Shown here in pieces: positions 17,096 to 26,783 of a stretch of 64,000 bases of DNA. Under the pieces are notes generated by a model. It did no database searches. It worked only from the letters and a program-made list of their open reading frames with translations, and was not told where the DNA came from. Each line of letters begins with the position of its first letter. Position 1 is the stretch's first letter. Origin of the DNA: Pedobacter sp. ISL-64 (GTDB taxonomy: Bacteria > Bacteroidota > Bacteroidia > Sphingobacteriales > Sphingobacteriaceae); assembly GCF_018613605.1 (NCBI RefSeq), contig NZ_JAGGPU010000002.1, positions 310,001-374,000 on the forward strand, read 5' to 3'. The position numbers and the translations under genes are program-made.

Positions 17096-18408
17096 TAATC
17101 TGCCTTTTTAAAAATTTTATATAGAAGAAATATGCCCAAAACGATACCCGAATAAATTAAACCCAATTTAAGATTATAAATCAGCATTGCGATGAAAGAA
17201 ACGCAGGAAATAATTAAGGCAATAATGGGAAATAACGGATAAATTGGCGTTTTGAAAGGCCGTGCCATTTCTGGTTTGTTTTTCCTAAGTACCATTACCG
17301 AAATCATCGAGATGATGTATAAAGTTAATGCGCCAAATACAGAAATGATAATAATTTCGGCAGTTTTACCTGATAAAAGTGCGATGATACCAATCACCAT
17401 ATTGCCAATTAATGCATTTGCGGGTGTTTGGAATTTAGGAGAAATTTTTCCGAGGATAGCTGGAATACTTTTCACGCGGCCCATCTCGTAAGTAGAACGA
17501 CCAGCTGCTAAAACTAATCCATGAAAGGAGGCTACCAGGCCAAATAACCCAACCGTGATGAGTAAATGATACAATAGGTGGTTATCGCCTGTGATCATCG
17601 AAAGGGCGAGTGGCAAAGGCGAATCGGAGGTTTCGCCCGATTTTCCATTTTTATACACAATGGCTTCCCAACCGCCAATGCCAATGGTGGAGATAAAAAC
17701 AAGCATACATAATACCACCAACGTAAATATGCCCCAGCCAAAACCCTTACTGATATCTCGCTGTGGGTTCTTGGTTTCTTCGGCTACATTTGCAACACCT
17801 TCTATACCCAGAAAAAACCAGATGGCAAATGGAATGGCGGCAAAAACACCACTCCAACCATTTGGAAAGTTATTGTGGACCAGGTTTTCTGCATGAAATT
17901 TAGGCAATGTAATGCCAGAGAACAATAGCAGTTCGCCAACTGCCAAAACGGTAATAATTACTTCGAACGAAGCCGCAGCTTTTACACCATATATATTTAG
18001 AGCAGTAAAGATAAAGTAAACAACAATTGCGCTGGTAAGAATGGGTACCTGAGGGAAAAAGGCATTAAAATAAGCACCAATGGCAAAGGCTATGGCAGGG
18101 GGTGCAAATATAAATTCGACCATTTGAGCAATACCCGCAATAAAACCGATGTTTTTGCCGAGTGCTGTATTGGCATAATCGAAAACACCACCAGCCTTTG
18201 GTATAGCACAGGCCAGTTCGGCATAGCTAAAGCTAAAGGTAACATACATCACCATAATGGCAACCGTTGCAATGGCCATACCCAGTGTGCCTCCTTTTTC
18301 GAGGCCTAAGTTCCAACCGAAATACATTCCCGAAATCACATATCCAACACCAAGTCCCCACAACATAAAAGGGGTAAGTGTTTTTTTTAAGCTATCTTTT
18401 TGTTCCAT
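17095..18408 (-). CDS. APC-superfamily ethanolamine-type permease
   Basis: A 437-residue integral membrane protein with about 12 hydrophobic segments. Distinguishing stretches are GLGVGYVISGMYFGWN, SFSYAELACAIPKAGGVFDYAN and MVEFIFAPPAIAFAIGAYFNA. These match ethanolamine permeases (EutP/EatP type) better than general amino-acid carriers. It should import a cationic amine or amino alcohol by proton or ion symport across the inner membrane. First gene of the minus-strand catabolic cluster. No regulator gene or clear -7 box is visible upstream. Confidence 0.88.
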   Translation of the reverse strand: MEQKDSLKKTLTPFMLWGLGVGYVISGMYFGWNLGLEKGGTLGMAIATVAIMVMYVTFSFSYAELACAIPKAGGVFDYANTALGKNIGFIAGIAQMVEFIFAPPAIAFAIGAYFNAFFPQVPILTSAIVVYFIFTALNIYGVKAAASFEVIITVLAVGELLLFSGITLPKFHAENLVHNNFPNGWSGVFAAIPFAIWFFLGIEGVANVAEETKNPQRDISKGFGWGIFTLVVLCMLVFISTIGIGGWEAIVYKNGKSGETSDSPLPLALSMITGDNHLLYHLLITVGLFGLVASFHGLVLAAGRSTYEMGRVKSIPAILGKISPKFQTPANALIGNMVIGIIALLSGKTAEIIIISVFGALTLYIISMISVMVLRKNKPEMARPFKTPIYPLFPIIALIISCVSFIAMLIYNLKLGLIYSGIVLGIFLLYKIFKKAD

Positions 18409-18618
18409 TGGCAGGATGTATAAGATTGAAATAGGTTTATATTATTTGCTCGAAAATGATAAACTATTAGCTTCGGTATCTGATGCTTAAAGTAGTAATT
18501 ATTTTCTAACATTTAACTAAAGCGGAGAATTGCCACAAGAATTTTATCCCTATTTTTTTTAAAATCCCTTTTAGGCATTTAGCGCTTTTGTTATCTTGCA
18601 TTACCAAACAATATCTTT

Positions 18619-20700
18619 ATGTACGAAAATGCTCTCCAGCCATCCGAAAATTTCAGGAAAATGGCCCGAAAATCTATTCAAGCCATTTTACTATTTGTAT
18701 TAACCTATTTCGTATTAGTTTCTGCAGCAGTTGGCTTAACCATGCTTTCTGCATTTGCTGGCTTTATGTTAATTGCAGCCAAACCAATGTTTATTACCAT
18801 TATGTTGGGCGGCGGCTTAGTATGTTTTGGCCTGTTAATTTTGATTTTCCTGGTGAAATTTATATTTAAGGTTAATAAAATTGACCGTTCTCATTTAACA
18901 CGGGTTACGCAATCCGAACAGCCTGAGCTTTTTAAAATGATTGATGAGATTGTAGCAGAAGTAGGGACCGATTTTCCAAAAAAGGTTTACTTTTCTTCAG
19001 AAGTTAATGCATCTGTGTTTTACGATTCTAGTTTCTGGAGCATGTTTCTTCCGGTAAGAAAAAACCTCCATATTGGTTTAGGCTTAATGAACACCATATC
19101 AATTGATGAGCTGAAGGCTATCCTTGCACATGAATTTGGCCATTTCTCTCAAAAAAGTATGCGTACAGGGAGTTATGTTTATAATGTTAATCAAGTTATC
19201 TACAATACACTTTATGATAATGAAGGTTATGGTAATTTTGCACAGAAGTTAGCTGGTATAAGTAGCTACTTTGGAATTTTTGTTGCTCTGGCAAATAAAA
19301 TTATTGGGGGCATCCAGTTTATTCTAAAAAAGATTTATGATGATGTTAATCTGAATCATTTGGCGCTCTCCAGAGAAATGGAGTTTCATGCCGATACAGT
19401 GGCAGCAAATGTTGCGGGTTCTGAAGCCTTAATTACCGCGCTTCACCGCCTACAATTGGCCGATTATTCCTTAAATAACGTTTTTGGTTATTATAATGGC
19501 AAAATCAAGGATAAGGAAAAAACCAACAACATTTTTCCACAACAGAAATTTGTAATGGATTTTTATGCTGGTCTTCAAGATATAAGAATTGAGAATTATC
19601 TTCCGATTGTAACAGAAGAACATTATAGCAAGTTCAATAAAAGTAAACTCGTTCTGAAAGATCAATGGTCTTCGCATCCAAGTACCGCAGATAGGGTAGC
19701 ACATCTTAAGAAACTAGATTACCCATTGAAGAGCTATGGTTCTGGTATAGCAATAGATTTATTGGTAAATAAGGATATGGTACTTCAACAGGTTACAAAA
19801 AAACTCTTCGATGCAATAGACTATGGTGATTCTCCTATAATTTCAGATGCAGACAAGTTTGAAGAAGATTTTTTGGAAGATCAGCGACAGAATGCATTTC
19901 ATCGCTTATACAATGGCTATTTCGATTTTAGAAATCCGTTAAATGATCTGGAAGTGGTTGCTTTTGAAAAACCGGTCCTATCTTTTCAGCTACGCGCCAA
20001 TGATTTTTTTAGTGATGAAAATTTAAGTTTGATATATCTTCACGACGGTATCAATGGCGATTTAAATACGATTAAACAGATTGATGACAAGTTTTTTGAG
20101 ATTAAAACCTTTGATTATGATGGGAAAAGATACACGCAGACAGATTGTTCGGAGCTTATTAAACGCTTAGAAAGCGAATCAGAAGAATTAGACAATCATT
20201 TGAAGAAATTAGATATCCAGATATTTGAATATTTTCTAGGGCTTTCCTTCGAGCAGGGTAGAAATGATGAATTTGCTAATTTTTACGGTGATTATAAAGC
20301 GATCCATTCACTTTTGGAAAGCCAGAATAGCTGCCACAATAAAATTGTTCAGGTTACTTCCTTTATGCATGAGCGTACTGCTGTTGAAACTATTGAACAG
20401 CAGATGTACCTGGTTAAGGATGAAGAAATAATTTTTAAAGAAGAACTTTTAAAGTTACTAACGAACCCTTTATATGCAGAGCAGATAACGGCAGAAGAGA
20501 AAGAACAGATCGAAAAATTTATGGCCTCAAATTATAAATATTTTGCAGGAGGCAGCTATTTTGATTTCCAGGTAGACGAACTTTTTGAATCGATCAGGTT
20601 ATTTGCGAAGATTATTAACGATACAAATTTTAAATCCAAAAAGAAACTTCTTGATTTTTATGCAGAATTAGAAAATATTAATAAGTTGGTTGCTGGTTAA
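18619..20700 (+). CDS. M48-family membrane metalloprotease
   Basis: A 693-residue protein. Two N-terminal membrane segments (about 22-50 and 58-85) precede a zinc-protease domain with HEFGH at 171-175 in the motif AILAHEFGHFSQKSM. The downstream Glu ligand is in LSREMEFHADTVAA (about 250-262). The remaining 400 residues are acidic and helical, with no domain I can name, and make it twice the length of HtpX. HtpX-like proteases clear misfolded membrane proteins. The long tail could be a regulatory or substrate domain. It stands alone on the plus strand. Confidence 0.92.
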   Translation: MYENALQPSENFRKMARKSIQAILLFVLTYFVLVSAAVGLTMLSAFAGFMLIAAKPMFITIMLGGGLVCFGLLILIFLVKFIFKVNKIDRSHLTRVTQSEQPELFKMIDEIVAEVGTDFPKKVYFSSEVNASVFYDSSFWSMFLPVRKNLHIGLGLMNTISIDELKAILAHEFGHFSQKSMRTGSYVYNVNQVIYNTLYDNEGYGNFAQKLAGISSYFGIFVALANKIIGGIQFILKKIYDDVNLNHLALSREMEFHADTVAANVAGSEALITALHRLQLADYSLNNVFGYYNGKIKDKEKTNNIFPQQKFVMDFYAGLQDIRIENYLPIVTEEHYSKFNKSKLVLKDQWSSHPSTADRVAHLKKLDYPLKSYGSGIAIDLLVNKDMVLQQVTKKLFDAIDYGDSPIISDADKFEEDFLEDQRQNAFHRLYNGYFDFRNPLNDLEVVAFEKPVLSFQLRANDFFSDENLSLIYLHDGINGDLNTIKQIDDKFFEIKTFDYDGKRYTQTDCSELIKRLESESEELDNHLKKLDIQIFEYFLGLSFEQGRNDEFANFYGDYKAIHSLLESQNSCHNKIVQVTSFMHERTAVETIEQQMYLVKDEEIIFKEELLKLLTNPLYAEQITAEEKEQIEKFMASNYKYFAGGSYFDFQVDELFESIRLFAKIINDTNFKSKKKLLDFYAELENINKLVAG

Positions 20701-20716
20701 TCCGCCTCTTTAGATA

Positions 20717-20754
20717 AAAAAAAAGCAGGTTTTATGAAATTCCATAAAACCTGC
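20717..20754 (-). terminator. Hairpin terminator of the YiaA-like gene
   Basis: GCAGGTTTTATG faces CATAAAACCTGC. The A-run at 20717-20724 becomes a U-tract on the minus strand. Confidence 0.8.
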
Positions 20755-20825
20755 AGTTGGTTTTGATGTTAAGTGTAAAAATATGGAAGCTATTATTCGC
20801 TCCCCCGTTTTAGTTCCGCATATCT

Positions 20826-21233
20826 TTATTCCGAATCACGGTTTTTATTCACGATCTGGCTGTCTCTCGTATTTTTCTGCACTGTAATGGCACCAAATAG
20901 GGAGAGTAAAAAGGCAAAGGCATAAAATCCTTTTTCGCTGGGCAGCAAAGTAGCATTCCATAAACCGATTACCAATAAGGTGATGGTTAAGAGCGTAGAA
21001 AACCAACTGATACCGTAATAAATTTCAGTAACGGGAATTCCTTCCAATTTATCGCGAACAGCTTTTTGTAAAGAGATTACGGCGAAAAGGCCAAACATCA
21101 ATACGGTAAAATAATATCCTTTTTCATTAAGAAGCATATCAGAACGCCATAGGCCTACAATAAAGCCGATCATTCCGATACCTAATGCAATCCAGGCAGC
21201 TGCCACGAATGCATTCGATGGTTTTTGATTCAT
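20826..21233 (-). CDS. YiaA/YiaB-type inner membrane protein
   Basis: A 135-residue membrane protein made of two tandem copies of a two-helix unit. Each unit contains the pattern IGLW/VGLWR, then L-x-E-K-G-[FY]-Y, then a hydrophobic helix ending in Q-K (LNEKGYYFTVLMFGLFAV, LPSEKGFYAFAFLLSLFGA). This duplicated arrangement is that of the YiaA/YiaB family, whose function is unknown. Four transmembrane segments predicted by eye. Confidence 0.88.
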   Translation of the reverse strand: MNQKPSNAFVAAAWIALGIGMIGFIVGLWRSDMLLNEKGYYFTVLMFGLFAVISLQKAVRDKLEGIPVTEIYYGISWFSTLLTITLLVIGLWNATLLPSEKGFYAFAFLLSLFGAITVQKNTRDSQIVNKNRDSE

Positions 21234-21401
21234 TGTTTTGAGATTTAATTTAATTCATTAGACAACGCTAAAGATTGGCAAAAGGTATAAAAATTAAAAG
21301 ACAGTACCTTAAATTATTTTGGAATACCAGCACCTTGGGTATAAAAAATCAAACAAAATCCCATCTTTGGCATTATAGCTGTATAACCTTATCTTAGTTA
21401 T

Positions 21402-22898
21402 ATGCTAACATTGCTTACTTCTGCCCAAATGCGTAATGCCGATCAGTTTACGATTGCGAATAAACCAATAGCATCAATCGATCTGATGGAAAAAGCTGCA
21501 AGGGCTTTTGTTCAAACTTTTTTAAGAGATGAGTTCGATACGAATAAAAGCGTTGCTATATGCTGTGGGAAGGGAAATAACGGAGGAGATGGATTAGCCA
21601 TTGCCCATTTGCTTATTGCTAACGGATACGAGAATATAAAAGTTTACATCATCAACTTCATTAAAAAACAAAGCGACGATTTTGCTATCAACCTACAGCG
21701 AATTGAAGAAACGAGATGCAAAAAAACGATCGTCAACCAGGTTTCTGACTTAAAGAATCTGAAAGCCGATTTAATTATCGACGCCATTTTAGGCTCTGGT
21801 TTAAATAAACCTTTAAGCGGAGAATATGAACAACTGGTTCAGGTCATTAACAAGCTGAATAAAAAAGTGTATGCAGTTGATGTACCCACTGGTTTTTTTG
21901 CGGAAGGCAAGTTGCCTAAAGAATACAACGGTATAAAAGCCTATAAAACAATTTGTTTTCAAAGGCCGAAGATTAACTTTTTCTTTCCCGAGTCGGCCAT
22001 GGCGACTGAAAAATATGAGGTGGTTGATATTGATCTGGATGAGGCTTTTATCCAAAAACAAGAAGCTGATTTCTATTTGATGGAAGAAAGTGATATTGAA
22101 AAGATCCTTCAGCCCCGAAAATTGTTCAGCCATAAAGGTACTTACGGCCACGCATTGATTATCGCGGGAAATACCAATACCATGGGTGCGGCTTTATTGT
22201 CTTCGATGGCCTGTTTACACACAGGGGCGGGATTAACCACAGTCTGTATCCCGCAAAGTGGATTAATCGCCTTAAATACAACCTTACCAGAAGTAATGGC
22301 GCTACCAAGAGACGAATACACGCGGATAGAGAACCCCAAAAAATATCAGGCAATTGCTATTGGTCCGGGTTTAGGTACAGAGGCTGAGAATGAAAAACTG
22401 CTCGAAAGCTTGATCATGGCCAACCAAGCAATGGTTATTGATGCCGATGCTTTAAATATTCTGGGCAAAAGGCCCGATCTAATCGATAAACTTGCCACAA
22501 ATATCATTCTTACCCCACACATGAAAGAGTTCGATCGGTTATTCGGCGAACATGATAATTGGTGGGACAGGGTGCAAAAGGCTATAGAACAGGCCAGACA
22601 ACGGAAGATCGTTATCGTGCTTAAAAACCAGTATACTTTTATCTGCCTGCCTACAGGTAAGGTACTCATCAATCCTACAGGCAATGCGGCAATGGCGCAA
22701 GGGGGAATGGGCGATATTCTTACCGGTATTATTGCAGGCTTTATAGCACAGCAATATACCGCAACAGATGCCGCTATTTTAGCTTGTTATATTCATGGAA
22801 AAGCAGGCGATGCTTTAGCGCACGAACACTTTGTGGCTACCGCCTCTCAGGTTGCAGCCAGGGTGTCTAAAGAAATTAAAGTGCTCATATCCAATTAG
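21402..22898 (+). CDS. nnrD: Bifunctional NAD(P)H-hydrate epimerase / dehydratase
   Basis: A 498-residue fusion of the two NAD(P)HX repair enzymes. Residues 1-215 are the YjeF_N epimerase (MLTSAQMRNADQFTI-like start, CGKGNNGGDGLAIA, DAILGSGLNKPL). Residues 225-498 are the ribokinase-fold dehydratase (KGTYGHALIIAGNTNTMGAA, IGPGLGTEAEN, DADALNILG, GNAAMAQGGMGDILTGIIAG). It restores damaged hydrated nicotinamide cofactors, the epimerase equilibrating S and R forms. A TATCTTAG box lies exactly four bases before the ATG, suggesting a leaderless transcript. Confidence 0.95.
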   Translation: MLTLLTSAQMRNADQFTIANKPIASIDLMEKAARAFVQTFLRDEFDTNKSVAICCGKGNNGGDGLAIAHLLIANGYENIKVYIINFIKKQSDDFAINLQRIEETRCKKTIVNQVSDLKNLKADLIIDAILGSGLNKPLSGEYEQLVQVINKLNKKVYAVDVPTGFFAEGKLPKEYNGIKAYKTICFQRPKINFFFPESAMATEKYEVVDIDLDEAFIQKQEADFYLMEESDIEKILQPRKLFSHKGTYGHALIIAGNTNTMGAALLSSMACLHTGAGLTTVCIPQSGLIALNTTLPEVMALPRDEYTRIENPKKYQAIAIGPGLGTEAENEKLLESLIMANQAMVIDADALNILGKRPDLIDKLATNIILTPHMKEFDRLFGEHDNWWDRVQKAIEQARQRKIVIVLKNQYTFICLPTGKVLINPTGNAAMAQGGMGDILTGIIAGFIAQQYTATDAAILACYIHGKAGDALAHEHFVATASQVAARVSKEIKVLISN

Positions 22899-23032
22899 TT
22901 TGTTGGTTGTGTGCAGTTAGCCACAATTGTGGAGAAAAATCGACATTAATCTACTATACTTCTAGTTTATAATTTATAGTTTAAGGGAATATTTAAAATA
23001 ACAGATATCTTAAAAACGGAAAACAAATTATT

Positions 23033-23734
23033 ATGGCACAAAAAGAGTACACGCTGAATGAATTAATTCAGGAATCGGCAGAGAATCCAAATGAAAACGA
23101 TTTTTTCGAATTAGAGAAACCTGCCATGCTGGAGGTAAATCTAAAAAATCAAAAAATATTGGCAAAAGCAGGTTCGATGGTTGCTTACATTGGAAATATC
23201 GATTTTAAAAGAGAAGGACTATTGAGCAAAGGTTTGGGTGGTTTGTTAAAGAAAGCCATATCTGGCGAAGGTACTTCGCTGATGCACGCCACTGGAACAG
23301 GTAAACTATATTTGGCGGATGAGGGCAAGAAAGTAAAGATCATCAAACTCCAAAACGAAGCGGTTTTTGTAAACGGTAATGATGTATTGGCTTTAGAAGA
23401 CAATATTAAAAACGAAATAAAAATGCTAAAAAGCATTGCAGGCATGATGAGCGGTGGTTTATTTCAGGTTAAATTATCGGGCAGTGGCTATATTGCCATT
23501 ACCACACATGGCGAACCTATTTTATTAAGGGTTACCGGCAATCAGCCTGTGTACACTGATCCTAATGCTACAGTAGCCTGGTCTGAAAACTTAACGCCAA
23601 ACATTAAAACCAATTTAACTTTCGGGTCTTTTATCGGAAGAGGAAGTGGCGAATCTTTCCAATTAGAATTTTTTGGCGAGGGATGGGTTTTGGTACAGCC
23701 TTACGAAGAGGTGAAATACGCGGCCAAGTCTTAA
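23033..23734 (+). CDS. AIM24-family protein
   Basis: A 233-residue beta-rich protein of the AIM24/TIGR00266 family: NQKILAKAGSMVAYIGNIDF, a central GTGKLYLADEGKKVKII, and the C-terminal GRGSGESFQLEFFGEGWVLVQPYE typical of the family. No signal peptide or membrane segment. Function unknown in bacteria; yeast AIM24 concerns mitochondrial inner-membrane structure. It stands alone between the NAD(P)HX repair gene and a long repeat-filled gap. Confidence 0.88.
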   Translation: MAQKEYTLNELIQESAENPNENDFFELEKPAMLEVNLKNQKILAKAGSMVAYIGNIDFKREGLLSKGLGGLLKKAISGEGTSLMHATGTGKLYLADEGKKVKIIKLQNEAVFVNGNDVLALEDNIKNEIKMLKSIAGMMSGGLFQVKLSGSGYIAITTHGEPILLRVTGNQPVYTDPNATVAWSENLTPNIKTNLTFGSFIGRGSGESFQLEFFGEGWVLVQPYEEVKYAAKS

Positions 23735-24210
23735 TAGTGGCATCGTCATCTCGACCGCAGCGGAGAGATCTTTATGACAAGGTCTCTCTGCATGTGTTAA
23801 TCAGGTATTGCGCTTCTTTCAGCAGAAATATTTATCCACTTTTTTGAAAAACACATGCAGGAGCATTTAGGCAACGATAGTCCTGCCATTCGCTTTACCG
23901 CTCTGCGTTCGGTGTTCGCTGCTGTCCAGGTTTAGGCGGCGCGGCCATTCATCCTATTTAGGGCTGCAGGGCGCAAAACCATTGCCTACAAAGGGCAGTC
24001 GAAAGGTCAAAACCCACAGCCCCATTGTTCCTAAACCCGGTAGTAACGGAAATCCTTTTTATTGTTTAAAATGGATTAGACTAGACGTATTGCCTGACGT
24101 ATTGAATTTGCAATAAAAAGATTGGAGTGTATAACGGGACTGCAGCACCTACGGAGTTGGAACTGTTCGTTTTCTAATATAAACATCAACGAGAAATTAA
24201 TGTTATAAAA
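23735..24210. other. Gene-free stretch holding a long structured element
   Basis: The left part holds a GTCATCTCGACC repeat (23745-23771). From about 23872 a relatively GC-rich block without open frame runs to about 24150 (CCGCTCTGCGTTCGG, GGGCTGCAGGGCGC, GTAGTAACGGAAATCC, GGGACTGCAGC). The arms GGAAATCCTTTTTATTG and CAATAAAAAGATTGG can pair across about 40 bases. It resembles the blocks at 46850 and 62319 in style; see findings. Confidence 0.55.
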
Positions 24211-24247
24211 ACAAAAAATCCCAGCACTTCTCAATATCGGGATTTTA
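24211..24247 (-). terminator. Terminator of the sigma/anti-sigma operon
   Basis: AAAATCCC faces GGGATTTT with flanking A/T tracts, 25 bases past the anti-sigma stop codon on the minus strand. Confidence 0.75.
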
Positions 24248-24272
24248 ATATAATTGATTAAATTATTTCTAT

Positions 24273-25136
24273 TTAAACACCGCCCATTACGGTTAATTTA
24301 TCCATTGTTGGATTTACACTTCCGCCCATAGGCTCTATAGTTACGGCAAAAGCCTGTGCTTCTTGAATGGTCTGCATTTTTACCAATGCCTCGTTATTAG
24401 TTGAATCCGTTTTGCCGAATACGCCTAAACTTATCGGTTTGCCGTTTACCAAAGCCCATAACTGATATTGATGTGCTGCATCGGTTTTTGGTAAATCCAT
24501 TGCTACATAGTTGATCAGCACACTTTTATCTTTTTTGTTCCAATAAACTTTCATTTTAGCGCTCGGGCTAAAAGCCTGACCAGCCATTCTGATGGTTGCC
24601 CATTCTTTGCTGTCGGCCATGGCTGCCATATTATCCAAACCCTGGTTTTCGAACGCTAATTTGCTTACTAAGCCAGCAAATTTTTGTTTATCCAGGTTCA
24701 AACTCGCAATTTGGTCGTGTGCAGCATTTAGCTTGTTATAGGTAATAAACAATGCCGCTGTACTTACTACCAATAAAGCTATACAAGCAACTAAGGCATA
24801 ACGCAAAGTTCTTACTTTGGCATCATTTCCATCTAAACGTATAATTCTTGGTTCTTCTGTATAAATTGGTTCGGGTTGAACATTCACATGCTCTTCAACT
24901 TCACTTAAGCCCAACTTTTCGAATAATCTTGTTTCTACATCTGCAGATGGCTCTACAGCATTTTGCATAGCATATTGCTCCATAGCTTGCTCAATAGCAG
25001 CTATTTCATCTCTTACCTCAGGGTGTTGAGATGCCATTTCCTCAACCTGCAACGCTTCTTCAGGTGATAAATCACCTAAAACGTACAGCTCAAGTACTCC
25101 AGATTCGATATATGCTTTTAAATTTTCCACGCTCAA
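24273..25136 (-). CDS. Anti-sigma factor, RskA family
   Basis: A 287-residue membrane protein. A cytoplasmic anti-sigma domain covers about 1-90 (YIESGVLELYVLGDLSPEEALQVEEMA). One membrane segment lies near 110-133 (YALVACIALLVVSTAALFITY). A periplasmic RskA-type C-terminal domain runs to the end (MKVYWNKKDKSVLINYVAMDLP, HQYQLWALVNGKPISLGVF). It should hold the adjacent ECF sigma factor inactive until a periplasmic signal triggers release. Its ATG overlaps the sigma gene stop codon by 4 bases, the usual arrangement for a coupled pair. Confidence 0.93.
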   Translation of the reverse strand: MSVENLKAYIESGVLELYVLGDLSPEEALQVEEMASQHPEVRDEIAAIEQAMEQYAMQNAVEPSADVETRLFEKLGLSEVEEHVNVQPEPIYTEEPRIIRLDGNDAKVRTLRYALVACIALLVVSTAALFITYNKLNAAHDQIASLNLDKQKFAGLVSKLAFENQGLDNMAAMADSKEWATIRMAGQAFSPSAKMKVYWNKKDKSVLINYVAMDLPKTDAAHQYQLWALVNGKPISLGVFGKTDSTNNEALVKMQTIQEAQAFAVTIEPMGGSVNPTMDKLTVMGGV

Positions 25137-25684
25137 TTAAAATTCCTTCTCAATTCAATAATAGCCAACCGGATCCGGGTTTTCACCGTACCTAATGGCA
25201 GATCTAACTTTTCTGCGGCTTCCACATGGGTAAAACCCTTGTAATAAACTAAATCAAGAACTGCCTGTAAATCCGGTTTAAGGTTCTCTACAAGTTGCTT
25301 AACTCCAAGAATATCAGGATTGAAGGTTACCTTGTTTTGTTCATCAACGAAACTTACGTTATTTTCTATATCTTGGTTTTTGAGTGAATTCTTAAAGTCT
25401 TTAGAACGTAGTTTGTCGATTGATAAATTGCGGGCAATGTTCATCATCCACGTAAACAAACGTCCTTTGGTATTGTCATAGTGTGCAGCAGATTGCCAGA
25501 TTTTTACAAAAGTTTCTTGTAGTACATCTTCAGCAAGCTCTGTATGGGTGATAATGCGCGAAATAACGCCATAAAGCGCTGACGAATACATGCTGTACAG
25601 TGTTTTTAGAACCGCGGGATCTTTCGACTGCAGTGCTTGAACAAGTTCAGGCTCAGTTAGGGTTAGTTTTTTTAATGCGGTCAC
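25133..25684 (-). CDS. ECF-type RNA polymerase sigma factor
   Basis: A 183-residue sigma-70 family protein. Region 2 (about 25-95) contains DVLQETFVKIWQS and GRLFTWMMNIARNLSIDKLRS. Region 4 (about 125-180) contains VLDLVYYKGFTHVEAAEKLDLPLGTVKTRIRLAI. Region 1.1 and 3 are absent, as in ECF factors. The start codon appears to be GTG (25684), 9 bases after a TATCTTAG box, which suggests a short leader. The neighbouring RskA-type anti-sigma gene indicates the SigK/RskA-like system. Target genes unknown. Confidence 0.94.
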   Translation of the reverse strand: MTALKKLTLTEPELVQALQSKDPAVLKTLYSMYSSALYGVISRIITHTELAEDVLQETFVKIWQSAAHYDNTKGRLFTWMMNIARNLSIDKLRSKDFKNSLKNQDIENNVSFVDEQNKVTFNPDILGVKQLVENLKPDLQAVLDLVYYKGFTHVEAAEKLDLPLGTVKTRIRLAIIELRRNFN

Positions 25685-25797
25685 TATTGGTTACTAAGAT
25701 ACAATACACAACAGTAAAAGCAAAAAAATGTTTTAGAAAGGTACTCCAGGAAGGAGTGCAACTTTTAAAGCGTTGTTAAACCTGCGTTGCCAGTAAA

Positions 25798-26691
25798 TTA
25801 AGCAATCCCCTCAATTGGAAAAAGGTGTTTTTCTGCATGATAAGATGAACGTACCAACGGGCCACTTTCTACATACTTTAAACCTTTTGCTAAACCAGCT
25901 TCTTTATACATCGCAAAAGTATCCGGATGGATCCAGTCTACAACAGGGTGGTGATTACGGGTAGGTTGTAAGTATTGCCCTAAGGTTAAGATATGCACAC
26001 CATTTGCAACTAAATCGTCCATGGCTTCGAAAATATCTTCTTCGGTTTCGCCTAAGCCGAGCATAATACCTGTTTTTGTTCTTAAACCAAATTCAGAAAT
26101 TCTTTTTAAAGCCTCTAAACTTCTGTCGTATTTAGCCTGGATCCGCACTTGTTTGGTTAAACGCTTAACCGTTTCCATATTGTGCGAAACCACTTCTGGT
26201 CTTTCTTCCAATACGCGGTATAAATTATCCCACTGGCCTTTAAAATCGGGGATTAAGGTTTCTAAAGTAGTAATTGGACTTTCTCTGCGGATAGCCTGTA
26301 AGGTTTCTGCCCAGATGATTGAGCCGCCATCTTTTAAATCATCGCGATCTACCGAAGTAATTACACAATGTTTAACGCCCATTAATCTTACCGAATCGGC
26401 AATGCGGTTAGGCTCGTCAACATCAACTGCTAAAGGGCGGCCTGTGGCTACAGCACAGAAAGAACAGCTACGGGTACAGATATTACCCAAAATCATGAAG
26501 GTTGCCGTGCCTGCACCCCAACATTCGCCCATATTAGGACAATTGCCGCTTTCGCAGATGGTATGGAGCTTGTGCGTGTCTACTAAACTGCGAACTTGTG
26601 CATATTCTTTACCAACGGGTAATTTTACACGTAACCAATCTGGTTTACGTTTTACTTCAGTTACAGCAGGTACTACCGGTAAATCAATCAT
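25798..26691 (-). CDS. lipA: Lipoyl synthase
   Basis: A 297-residue radical-SAM enzyme that inserts two sulfurs into octanoyl groups on lipoyl domains. Both iron-sulfur clusters can be placed: the auxiliary cluster Cys46, Cys51 and Cys57 ([12 protein letters not shown]) and the radical-SAM cluster Cys72, Cys76 and Cys79 (CTRSCSFC). The C-terminal RSSYHAE Ser, which ligates the auxiliary cluster in known structures, is also present. Length and motifs are canonical. The -7 box TAACTTTG ends four bases before the ATG, so translation should start at or next to the first transcribed base. Confidence 0.98.
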   Translation of the reverse strand: MIDLPVVPAVTEVKRKPDWLRVKLPVGKEYAQVRSLVDTHKLHTICESGNCPNMGECWGAGTATFMILGNICTRSCSFCAVATGRPLAVDVDEPNRIADSVRLMGVKHCVITSVDRDDLKDGGSIIWAETLQAIRRESPITTLETLIPDFKGQWDNLYRVLEERPEVVSHNMETVKRLTKQVRIQAKYDRSLEALKRISEFGLRTKTGIMLGLGETEEDIFEAMDDLVANGVHILTLGQYLQPTRNHHPVVDWIHPDTFAMYKEAGLAKGLKYVESGPLVRSSYHAEKHLFPIEGIA

Positions 26692-26695
26692 GGTA

Positions 26696-26703
26696 CAAAG
26701 TTA
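26696..26703 (-). promoter_or_regulatory. lipA promoter, -7 box four bases from the start codon
   Basis: TAACTTTG on the minus strand, then four bases, then ATG. A TTG lies 21 bases further upstream, at the -33 position. The predicted transcript is leaderless. Confidence 0.65.
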
Positions 26704-26783
26704 ATGAATAGGATTGAAATGTTACAATGCAGAAATGTTTGAAGGTTGTAATAATTGGGGTGATTGTTAATTGCGGGTTGGCT

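Noticed and set aside
26021..26704. 227-codon frame opposite to lipA
   Set aside because: Antisense shadow of a highly conserved gene, with no recognisable motif.
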